From Chitinophagaceae bacterium (GTDB taxonomy: Bacteria > Bacteroidota > Bacteroidia > Chitinophagales > Chitinophagaceae): a stretch of DNA of 32,772 nt. Numbering within the stretch: the stretch's first letter is position 1; the number at the start of each line of letters is the position of its first letter. Where the stretch lies: assembly GCA_017744805.1 (NCBI GenBank), contig JAGIAP010000018.1, forward strand, positions 1 to 32,772, given 5' to 3'. Under the pieces are notes generated by a model. That model was not told where the DNA came from. It did not search any database and was given only the letters and a program-made list of their open reading frames with translations. The position numbers were made by a program, and so were the translations under genes. Shown here piece by piece: positions 1-7,910 of the stretch.

Positions 1-1
1 G

Positions 2-70
2 GGCAAAGTGATCAATTATCTTAAAAAGAAAACGAACACGGAGATCAGCCTGGAGCGCATCCGTATGTAG
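2..70 (+). CDS. possible 3' end of a CDS that begins before the window (…GKVINYLKKKTNTEISLERIRM*)
   Basis: Frame 2 is open from the window edge to TAG at 68-70 and lies just upstream of the next ORF; too short to assign. Confidence 0.35.
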   Translation, partial: GKVINYLKKKTNTEISLERIRM

Positions 71-75
71 AAAAA

Positions 76-468
76 TTGAATGCAGACGATTATACCACCT
101 CTATGGTTGGCATCAAAATGAAACTGGCGCACAAAAGAAGCACCTCAAAAAAATGGAATGCTTCCGATGCTACACAGAGAAAACACCTTATCCAGATATT
201 GAAAGATCTTATCAAAGAGTTTGAAAGCGAACCAGAGAAAACGGTCCCCATTCCACTCGACTTCCTCTATAAAAACAGTCACTACCAGGGCGTGGGCATT
301 CCTGTAATGAGTAGTTGTGTGAATGGCGTTTGCCAACAGGTAGACATCACCTTAAACAACAAGCATATCGGCGTGATCCGCAATACAACAAAGGGTTGGC
401 GGATCACAGGTGTGGCGCAGGGGCTCGTAAATACCATCGGTGATCTGATATCACAGACATATGAGTAA
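76..468 (+). CDS. hypothetical protein, about 130 aa; start uncertain (TTG at 76 or ATG at 103)
   Basis: ORF track. The frame is open back to a TAA at 22-24 with no ATG before 103. No family recognised. Confidence 0.6.
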   Translation: MNADDYTTSMVGIKMKLAHKRSTSKKWNASDATQRKHLIQILKDLIKEFESEPEKTVPIPLDFLYKNSHYQGVGIPVMSSCVNGVCQQVDITLNNKHIGVIRNTTKGWRITGVAQGLVNTIGDLISQTYE

Positions 469-601
469 TTCGCTCCACCATTCTGATTATTTCTCACCTC
501 ACCCCTCCCATCTTACACATAAAAGTTTTATGAATGCACAGGCATAAGCTTTGATGAATTTGCATTACTCTCACTCATTCTTAACTATAAACAATAAAAT
601 T

Positions 602-1534
602 ATGGCAACAAGAAGAAGTACCCGCACGCAGGGTTCAAATGGTGGATCCCGCTATGGCCGTGGAATGCAACAAGGCTATGGCCAGGGACAAGGTCAGGGA
701 TACGGACGCGGCAATGGCTTTCAGGGCCGCTACGACGAGTATGAAGAAGACGAGGACGTAGATACGGACTACGACGAGGATTATGATGAGGACGAAGATG
801 AAGAGGATCACAACCGGGGCCGCATGTATGGCAGGCATGAAGAAGAGGATTATGATGAGGATGAAGACTATGATGAAGACGAGGACGAAGAGGAAGAGGA
901 TCGTTACCGTCCTATGAGCAGATATGGCCATGAAGAAGAGGACGAGGACGAATACGATGAGGATTATGAAGAAGATGAGGACGAAGAGGAAGATGAGGGC
1001 CGCAGGCACCATGGCTCATATGGTGGCGGAGGCCGCTCCCGCCGTGGATTTGGAGGCATGAGCAAAGAGCGTGTTCGCGCCATTGCAGCAAAAGGCGGTC
1101 GCCATTCCCATCAAAACGACTCCGGCCGGTCATCAGAAGGCAGACGTCGCTATGATGAGGACGAGGATCGTCGTGGCCGCGGAAGATCATCATCATCATC
1201 CCGCAGCCGTTCCGGTAATCAGCGCAGGAATGCAGACGGCACTTTCCGTAGCAGTTCATCCGGTGGCCGGGGCTCTTCCAACGGCAGAAGCTCAGGAAGC
1301 AGCAGCAGGTCCTCTGAAGGCCGTCGTTCAGGAAGCAGCAGTGGCAGCACGCGCAGCCATTCCGGAAACAGAAGCGGTTCTTCCCGTTCCGGAAGCAATT
1401 CATCCAGTAGCAGGAGCGCTTCCAACCGAAGCCAGTCAGGCACCCGAACTAATTCCAACCGCGGCAAGAGCTCATCCGGAAGCCGCAGCAAATCATCTTC
1501 CGGAAGAAGTAAGAGCAAGAGCCACTCACGCTGA
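602..1534 (+). CDS. KGG-motif (YciG-like) intrinsically disordered protein: RGG/GQY-rich N-terminus, poly-Asp/Glu/Tyr centre, KGG motif, Ser/Arg-rich tail
   Basis: ATG at 602 (MATRRSTRTQ…) preferred over 551. Segment GFGGMSKERVRAIAAKGGRHSH resembles the KGG stress-induced motif (GFASMDPEKRREIASKGGxxAH-type). Confidence 0.75.
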   Translation: MATRRSTRTQGSNGGSRYGRGMQQGYGQGQGQGYGRGNGFQGRYDEYEEDEDVDTDYDEDYDEDEDEEDHNRGRMYGRHEEEDYDEDEDYDEDEDEEEEDRYRPMSRYGHEEEDEDEYDEDYEEDEDEEEDEGRRHHGSYGGGGRSRRGFGGMSKERVRAIAAKGGRHSHQNDSGRSSEGRRRYDEDEDRRGRGRSSSSSRSRSGNQRRNADGTFRSSSSGGRGSSNGRSSGSSSRSSEGRRSGSSSGSTRSHSGNRSGSSRSGSNSSSSRSASNRSQSGTRTNSNRGKSSSGSRSKSSSGRSKSKSHSR

Positions 1535-1561
1535 TCCATTTTTCTATTTTAAAAATCGAGT

Positions 1562-2239
1562 ATGAAAACAGCCACTAAAACCGGCAGCAAGAGCAGCACT
1601 AAGAGCAGCAGATCATCCGGAGAGGGCCAGGGCTCAACCACCAATGGCATGGAGAGCTCCGGCAATCAACAACAACAGGGATCACAACAATCTCAGCCCT
1701 CCTATCTTCAACGGTTCTTCACGGATCAGTTGAAAGATATGTACTACGCTGAGAAAGAATTGCTGAAAGGTCTGGAGCTGATGAAGCAGTCTTCCACCAC
1801 CGAAGAGCTGGAGGATGCATTTGAGCAACACCACAAACAAACCGGGCGCCATATTGAGCGCCTGGAGAAAGTGTTCCGAATCATCGGCAAAAAACCGGAA
1901 GCAAAGAAATGTGAAGCCATGGAAGGTCTGTTGAGAGAAGCCAGGACCATCATCGATGAAACCACCGAAGGCTCGCTCACCCGTGATGCTGCCCTGATCA
2001 TTGCCGCTCAGAAAATTGAGCACTATGAGATAGCCACCTATGGAGGGCTGGTACAACTGGCCGTCACCATGGACCTTGACCGGGCCGCATCCATCCTGGA
2101 AAGAACATTGAACGAGGAAGAGGAAACAGATCAGTTGCTCACTGATATCGCCGAGTCCTATGTTAATGTGAATGCCGAACAGGAAGGAGGTTACTCATGG
2201 CAAAGAGAAGAAATGCCGCAACTCAGCAATAGCTTCTGA
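1562..2239 (+). CDS. DUF892 / YciF-like ferritin-fold protein with Ser/Gln-rich N-terminal tail
   Basis: LQRFFTDQLKDMYYAEKELLKGLELM…AFEQHHKQTGRHIERLEKVF…AAQKIEHYEIATYGGL is typical of DUF892; 27 bp downstream of the KGG gene. Confidence 0.88.
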   Translation: MKTATKTGSKSSTKSSRSSGEGQGSTTNGMESSGNQQQQGSQQSQPSYLQRFFTDQLKDMYYAEKELLKGLELMKQSSTTEELEDAFEQHHKQTGRHIERLEKVFRIIGKKPEAKKCEAMEGLLREARTIIDETTEGSLTRDAALIIAAQKIEHYEIATYGGLVQLAVTMDLDRAASILERTLNEEEETDQLLTDIAESYVNVNAEQEGGYSWQREEMPQLSNSF

Positions 2240-2264
2240 CAACAGGCAGCAGAAGCCATGGATC

Positions 2265-2307
2265 GATCCGCCGGTTGAACGATATATCATTGTTTTTCCG
2301 GCGGATC
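2265..2307. terminator. possible bidirectional terminator/structured element between convergent genes
   Basis: Perfect 10-bp inverted repeat GATCCGCCGG (2265-2274) / CCGGCGGATC (2298-2307), 23-nt loop; between the DUF892 stop (2239) and the MFS stop (2287). Confidence 0.4.
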
Positions 2308-3816
2308 ATTATTTTCTGCAGGCACCACCGCTTTCTTTCGTCCATTATTCCTTTCCGGATGCAATGTTCTCTTGAAGATACCCCATAGTTGCTCCTGCCA
2401 TCCGATCAACTGACCGATGAGAAAATAATCCTTCAGATTATGCCGGATGCTGCTGCGCATCACACGCATCACTTCATCTTTCTCCACTTCTCCCTTTTCT
2501 TCCACGGCCACCAGCAATTCCAGGGAGAGGAAGGCCAGTAAGGCGCCGATCAGGAAAAGGAAATTCCATTCATGTAAACTCACCAGGTGCAATATCTTGT
2601 TCAGTTTGGGCCCTGAATATTCCACATTGATCACGATCCTCCGGCTGGTAAAATAATCGGCCAGCAATCCACCTACCAGGGGAGCCAACGATGAGAAGGC
2701 CGAAGTGACGATATTCTTGGCGGAAAGATAAACGATGGATTCATTGCGGGAAGCCAGTTTCAGGCCGATATTGGTGAGGGAAAGATTGATCCCTGCATTG
2801 GCGATGCCGTATGCGATATGCAGTACGATCAGCAAGGCAAGATTGGCATAAAAACGGGAATAGATCCCCACAAAGCACCAGCCGATCAATACCAGTATGA
2901 ACAATGGCCCGCAGATAGCGAGGATGGTCTTGTTGCTATACCGGTCAGAGAAAACGCCCCACATCCTCACCGTGAGGATGCTTGACAACTGGCTGAGAAT
3001 AGTAAGCCCGATGATCCAGGACAAGGACATGCCCAGGGTTTTCATCATGAACACACTGAAGAAGGGCGTGGCCAGGTTGAAAGCAAATATCCAGGCAGAG
3101 TTGAAAAGGAGCAGTTTCCTGAAATTCTTATCATTCAAAGGTTTCAACAAGAGCTTGAATATATTTTCATTGGTAAGGATGGATCTGGGCTCGGGCGCTT
3201 TCGACAGCACGATGGCCCCGATCACTCCCGCCGTACCTGCGGCAATGAACATCACGGAATAAGTAGTAAGCTCGTATTGGGGAAAATTATCCTTCACATA
3301 ATCGATGGCCAGGGCAAGCGTAAGGCTAAGCAGTACATTCAGCAATTGCATATTCCTGGCCCTTCTGGCAAAATAAGACCCCAGCAATTCCTCGGGCACC
3401 AGGTCTTTCATCCAGGCATTCCAACTGGGACCGGCAATGGATCCGAACAAATAATAGAAAAAGAGAAAGAAGATGACGGGCTCGATGGTGGAAGTATTGC
3501 CCAGCAAGGTCATGCAACCGATCAGGATCAGGGGCGTTCTTGCAAAAAGAGAACAGATCACACTGATGGCCCTTCTGTTATTGTAACGGCGCACCAGCCA
3601 GATGGAGATCAATTGAAATACATTCACCAGAGTAGGAAGGGCTGCCAGTAACCCGATCTCGAAATTATTCGCACCCAGCAACAGGGCAAAAGCCACCATG
3701 AATGCGCCGCCGGTCAACGTGGTCATGGCTTCTGTGGCAAGCCCATCTCCGATCACATATTTCAATCCGGCCTTTACTTCCTGGTCTGTCAATGTTGATT
3801 TTGGCGAGAGCCTCAT
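2287..3816 (-). CDS. MFS transporter, 509 aa
   Basis: Multi-helix hydrophobic protein with MFS-like N- and C-terminal bundles; 27 bp downstream of the GT9 gene on the same strand. Confidence 0.85.
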   Translation of the reverse strand: MRLSPKSTLTDQEVKAGLKYVIGDGLATEAMTTLTGGAFMVAFALLLGANNFEIGLLAALPTLVNVFQLISIWLVRRYNNRRAISVICSLFARTPLILIGCMTLLGNTSTIEPVIFFLFFYYLFGSIAGPSWNAWMKDLVPEELLGSYFARRARNMQLLNVLLSLTLALAIDYVKDNFPQYELTTYSVMFIAAGTAGVIGAIVLSKAPEPRSILTNENIFKLLLKPLNDKNFRKLLLFNSAWIFAFNLATPFFSVFMMKTLGMSLSWIIGLTILSQLSSILTVRMWGVFSDRYSNKTILAICGPLFILVLIGWCFVGIYSRFYANLALLIVLHIAYGIANAGINLSLTNIGLKLASRNESIVYLSAKNIVTSAFSSLAPLVGGLLADYFTSRRIVINVEYSGPKLNKILHLVSLHEWNFLFLIGALLAFLSLELLVAVEEKGEVEKDEVMRVMRSSIRHNLKDYFLIGQLIGWQEQLWGIFKRTLHPERNNGRKKAVVPAENNDPPEKQ

Positions 3817-3843
3817 AGGTTCGTATTGTGCGTTCTAACTGTA

Positions 3844-4953
3844 TCAACAATGTTCGTGCCTGTTAATGTTGGTGGCGCGATATAATTCCCGGATGGCCAT
3901 CGCCACCGCTTCAGGCTCAGGAAAAGGTACGAAATCCCGGTAAAGAAGCTGGTCTACCCAGTGTATTATTTCATTTTTACTTTTCAATAGTTCCGATACG
4001 GAGAACGGCAAAATCGTGGACGGAACTTTCCAGGGTATATGTTGTGGATTGGTATTGGCATATAGCACCACCACCGGGGTTTGGCGTGCAGCCGCAATAT
4101 GAATGGTACCCGTGTTCACAGCCACCACCAGTTGTGCTGCATCTACCACAGCTATCAATTCTCCCAGGTCCAGCTTGCCTCCCATATCGAAAGCCTGCGG
4201 GCCGATACCTTTGGCTATGGCGCAGGTAAGGGCACGTTCATTTAGCCCGCCTGTGATCAATAGCTGCATGTTTTCCCCGATCAATTGTCCAACCCTGATC
4301 CATAGCCGGGAAGGATAGATCCGCTTTTCTTCGCTTACCCCCGGATGAAAGATCATGAAGGGTTTATCCGTATCCATTCCCGCCTGTTTGAGTTTGGCGT
4401 ACAGACGCTCCTTATCTTGCTCCCCTACCTCGAGGTACAAATGATCGGAAATGGCAGTAGCGCCAATACAATGTACCAGCCCGATATCGCGCTGCACCTG
4501 GTGTTGCGTGAACGAATAAGGCTCCTTGTCTGGCACCCAATGCGTCAGCAGCCCGTAAGGATTTTCCCTGCAATAGGCCAACCGTTGGGGAATGCCCGCC
4601 ATACAAGTAAGCAATGCTGCCGGTAAAGCAGACTGGCTATATACCGTGAAGATCACCACTCCATCAAAGCCTTTTTCGCGGATGGTAGCCGCCAATTCCA
4701 TTATTCCATTTTCATCACAACTCCCTTTGTGGCTCACCCAGGGCAGGTCCGCGATCATGATATCATCCACTTCAGGAATGAACGGCGCCACCAATTTCCC
4801 CATGGACGAGGTAAGGATGGTGATCCTGCCATCGAAACTTTGTTTCAACGCGCGTAGCGCAGGAGTTGTCATAATGAGATCGCCCATATTATCAGCACGG
4901 ATACAAAGCAGGTTCCTGCAAGGCTTCCAGGGTATGGCTTTTTGCAAGATCAT
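3844..4953 (-). CDS. glycosyltransferase family 9 (heptosyltransferase-like)
   Basis: NLLCIRADNMGDLIMTTPALRALKQSF…FHPGVSEEKRIYPSRLW…VAVNTGTIHIAAARQTPVVVLYANTNP is GT9-like. ATG at 4953 gives a TAATG overlap with the HAD stop (ORF track extends to 4986). Confidence 0.88.
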   Translation of the reverse strand: MILQKAIPWKPCRNLLCIRADNMGDLIMTTPALRALKQSFDGRITILTSSMGKLVAPFIPEVDDIMIADLPWVSHKGSCDENGIMELAATIREKGFDGVVIFTVYSQSALPAALLTCMAGIPQRLAYCRENPYGLLTHWVPDKEPYSFTQHQVQRDIGLVHCIGATAISDHLYLEVGEQDKERLYAKLKQAGMDTDKPFMIFHPGVSEEKRIYPSRLWIRVGQLIGENMQLLITGGLNERALTCAIAKGIGPQAFDMGGKLDLGELIAVVDAAQLVVAVNTGTIHIAAARQTPVVVLYANTNPQHIPWKVPSTILPFSVSELLKSKNEIIHWVDQLLYRDFVPFPEPEAVAMAIRELYRATNINRHEHC

Positions 4954-5501
4954 TACGGACAAATGATGCGGGCGATATCTTTCCAATTGTCACCAATATG
5001 ACCGGGCGTTCTGTAACGTCCTTTCAGCCATTCAGTCTCATTGCCCTGATTAAGTAATATGGTTTTGCATTTCGCCTTGTTGCCCGCTTCCACGTCATCC
5101 AGGATATCCCCGATCATCCAGGACTGGCGCAGATCGATACCCCATTCCATGGCAGCCCTCAAAAGCATGCCCGGCAAGGGCTTCCTGCACATGCAATAAC
5201 AAGCATACTCCCCGCTACCAGCCGGATGATGCGGGCAATAATAAAATCCCCGGAGCTGGATATGCTGTCGGCGCAATGCTGCCGCCAAACAGAGATACTG
5301 CCGGTGCAGTGCGCTCTCGGTTATTGCTCCCAGTGAGATGCCAGGCTGGTTGCTCACCAGCAATAAGAGGTAACGGGCCTGCTGCAGTTTCTCCAATGCC
5401 ATTACCGCTCCAGGCAGCCATTCGATATAACGAGGGTCAACGTTGAAAGGAATATTCCTTATCAGGGTTCCATCTTTGTCTATGAATACCGCTTTCTTCA
5501 T
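4953..5501 (-). CDS. HAD-IIIA phosphatase, GmhB-like (D-glycero-manno-heptose bisphosphate phosphatase family)
   Basis: MKKAVFIDKDGTLIRNIPFNVDP…VSNQPGIS…YYCPHHP…CYCMCRKPLPGML…SWMIGDILDDVEAG; Zn-loop-type Cys/His cluster. Confidence 0.88.
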   Translation of the reverse strand: MKKAVFIDKDGTLIRNIPFNVDPRYIEWLPGAVMALEKLQQARYLLLLVSNQPGISLGAITESALHRQYLCLAAALRRQHIQLRGFYYCPHHPAGSGEYACYCMCRKPLPGMLLRAAMEWGIDLRQSWMIGDILDDVEAGNKAKCKTILLNQGNETEWLKGRYRTPGHIGDNWKDIARIICP

Positions 5502-6762
5502 AATTCCTGTTTTCTGCTTCCAGTATGGATCTTCTCGACATTATCTTCTCATACACCGTATCGATGGATGTGGCCACCTTTTCCCAGGTGAACATCTTGT
5601 TCACCCGCTGAAGGCCATTCTTACGCATATAGTTGTGCATGAATTTATCCTGCATCAATTGAAATATCATACGGGCCGTGCTGACAGGGTCTTTCGGTGG
5701 CACCAGGAACCCGGTGAGCCTGTCCACCACACTGTATTTGATGCCACCCACATTGGCGCCTACCACCGGAGTGCCACAGGCCATCGCTTCCAGCGGCGTG
5801 ATGCCGAATGGCTCATACCAGGGAACGGAAACAAATACATCTGCTGCGGAGTAATAATATTTCAATACAGAGCGATCCTTTCTTCCTGCAAATTGAACGG
5901 TCTGCTCCGCCCTGCAATCTTTGGCGATCTGCATCAGCCTTCTTATCTCCGGTGTTGCAGCCGGATCGGGGAGCTCGGCTTCGCCACCCACCACTATCAG
6001 TTTCAATTTCCGTATATGCCCCTGTAAGCTGGCAGTGGCGCGGATCACATCCTCCACCCCTTTTCTCGGCACCATCCTTCCCAATTGCAACACTATCTTA
6101 TCCTGCCGTCTCAATCCCAGGCGCTCCCTCGCCTCCTGTTTGTCCACCGGCCAAAACTCCCGGGGATTGAAACCACAAGGCACCACTTCAATTTTTTCCG
6201 TTGCAGCGCGATAGTGATCGATGAGATCCAATCTGTCCTGCGGACATTCAGCGATCAAACAATCCGCATCCCTTACCAAAAAGGATTCGATGGCCAATCT
6301 TTCCACCGGGAATCCATCAGCTTGCTGCTGATGCAATCTCCGCACTTTGCCCAATGCATGAAAAGTGATCACGTAAGGCAGGTGCAGCTCGCGTTTCAGT
6401 TTTGCAGCCACCATGGCCGACATGAAGAAATGGGCGTGCACCAGTTTATACAATAACCTGTTCTTTCTGATATAGGCTTGCATGGCAGTAGCAAATGCGC
6501 CCATATGATCCATCAAATATTCTTTGGGAATATACATCGCCGGACCTGCCTGGATATGGATCACCCTGATGCCCGGTTTCCATTCAACGGTCTCGGGCAG
6601 GTCTTCCCGATCCTTCCGAGTGTAGATGTCTATCTCATATCCCATGCCTGCAAGTTGAGTGCTGAGCTCGGACACATACACGTTTTGGCCACCATTGTCA
6701 ACTCCTCCCAGTGAGGCAAGTGGCGAAGCGTGCTCACTGATAAATGCAACTTTCTGTTTCAT
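5437..6762 (-). CDS. glycosyltransferase family 4, 441 aa
   Basis: SEHASPLASLGGVDNGGQNVYVSELSTQLAGMGYEID…LQLGRMVPRKGVEDVIRA…VSVPWYEPFGITPLEAMACGTPVVGANVGG. Confidence 0.92.
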   Translation of the reverse strand: MKQKVAFISEHASPLASLGGVDNGGQNVYVSELSTQLAGMGYEIDIYTRKDREDLPETVEWKPGIRVIHIQAGPAMYIPKEYLMDHMGAFATAMQAYIRKNRLLYKLVHAHFFMSAMVAAKLKRELHLPYVITFHALGKVRRLHQQQADGFPVERLAIESFLVRDADCLIAECPQDRLDLIDHYRAATEKIEVVPCGFNPREFWPVDKQEARERLGLRRQDKIVLQLGRMVPRKGVEDVIRATASLQGHIRKLKLIVVGGEAELPDPAATPEIRRLMQIAKDCRAEQTVQFAGRKDRSVLKYYYSAADVFVSVPWYEPFGITPLEAMACGTPVVGANVGGIKYSVVDRLTGFLVPPKDPVSTARMIFQLMQDKFMHNYMRKNGLQRVNKMFTWEKVATSIDTVYEKIMSRRSILEAENRNYEESGIHRQRWNPDKEYSFQR

Positions 6763-6773
6763 GCTTTACATTT

Positions 6774-7736
6774 TTAGTTCGCTACAGAACGGAAGAGTGT
6801 TTCCCAATCCCTTGCAAACCTGGTGATATTGAATTTGTTTAATGCTGTTTGTTTGGCATGCTTTCCCATCAGGCGGGCCAGGTCTCTGTTTTCCAGTAAA
6901 TGCAGCATATTATCTATCAGCACACTGATATTGGTATGAACAAAACCGGAATAACAATGGCGGATCGTACAGGCGTACTCCGTGGTGGCCAGGGCAACAA
7001 CGGGCAAGCCGCCCATCATCGCTTCCAGGAAAGAAAGCCCCAGGCTTGTATGACGTATTGGGTTGAAGAAAAATCGATAATTGGATAAAAAAGCGGGTAA
7101 CTGCGGATGAAGCACTTCTCCCAGGCCTCCATATTTTTCAGTGCCCATTCCGGCGAGATCGAGGGGCACCTGTTCCCTTACCTGTTCAAAGATATCCCAG
7201 CCGGTGATCCTTCCACGTTCACGGATATGATTGATCACCACGATACCCTTGTCCAGTTCTCCGTTGTATTCAATGGCTGACTCCATCACTCCATGCTCTA
7301 TCACCCGCACATCGGGAACAGATTGTTGCCACATCAATTTATTATAGTGGGTCACATGTACAAGTGTAATATTATTATCATCCATAGGATGACAGGACAG
7401 TACGGCATGGCCCGAAGGGGCGTTATGTTCCAGGTAAACACGGGGGAGTGCCCGCTGCGCGTCCGACAAGATCTCGTACTGATCTGTCTGGAAATTCCTG
7501 GCAGACTGAAAGAGCACACAATCGAATCTCATTTCTTTCACCTGCCCGATGGGCACTTCAATAACATTGTCGCCAAAGGGAAATGTCTCTCCCCTTCCGT
7601 AATACCCTTCCCTGGCGGGATCTGAAACGGGAATGAAGATATCGATGGCTGCCTGTGATAAATAGTAGAGATAACTACCGTGAATATGCCAGGTAAAAAT
7701 GGAGAACCTTTTGCTGAGCGATGGTGCTGTTGTCAT
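6774..7736 (-). CDS. glycosyltransferase (GT-B, GT4-like), 320 aa
   Basis: C-terminal donor-site-like segment RHTSLGLSFLEAMMGGLPVVALATTEY; in-line with the GT4 gene. Confidence 0.8.
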   Translation of the reverse strand: MTTAPSLSKRFSIFTWHIHGSYLYYLSQAAIDIFIPVSDPAREGYYGRGETFPFGDNVIEVPIGQVKEMRFDCVLFQSARNFQTDQYEILSDAQRALPRVYLEHNAPSGHAVLSCHPMDDNNITLVHVTHYNKLMWQQSVPDVRVIEHGVMESAIEYNGELDKGIVVINHIRERGRITGWDIFEQVREQVPLDLAGMGTEKYGGLGEVLHPQLPAFLSNYRFFFNPIRHTSLGLSFLEAMMGGLPVVALATTEYACTIRHCYSGFVHTNISVLIDNMLHLLENRDLARLMGKHAKQTALNKFNITRFARDWETLFRSVAN

Positions 7737-7910
7737 TTGCTATCATTATAGTACGGGGGGCCTTTCGGGAGAGGCGTCACTAATTCAATGCCGTTCGCAT
7801 TTGAGCAATAGTATGCACGGTTAGAACCGCATCGGGTATTGGAAATAAGGCCGGATGTAGCTACAGGTCTACAATTCATTCAGGGCATAGGTTTATTGCC
7901 TGACTGATAT
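7737..7910. promoter_or_regulatory. divergent intergenic region expected to carry promoters for both arms of the glycan cluster; contains palindrome TGTAGCTACA (7856-7865)
   Basis: Only gap between the leftward and rightward arms; no unambiguous TAnnTTTG element identified. Confidence 0.4.

Noticed and set aside
635-1012. Minus-strand 125-aa very hydrophobic ORF (FFIILIVFVLVLF…)
   Set aside because: Antisense of GAY/GAR codons gives I/V/F/L codons, so the apparent membrane protein is a by-product of the acidic block.
912-1565. Other long ORFs over the low-complexity gene (912-1403 -, 1071-1565 +, 1219-1539 -)
   Set aside because: Frame-shifted or antisense readings of Ser/Arg-rich codons (Ala- or Leu-rich, no domains); the 602-1534 frame has the KGG motif and a proper start.
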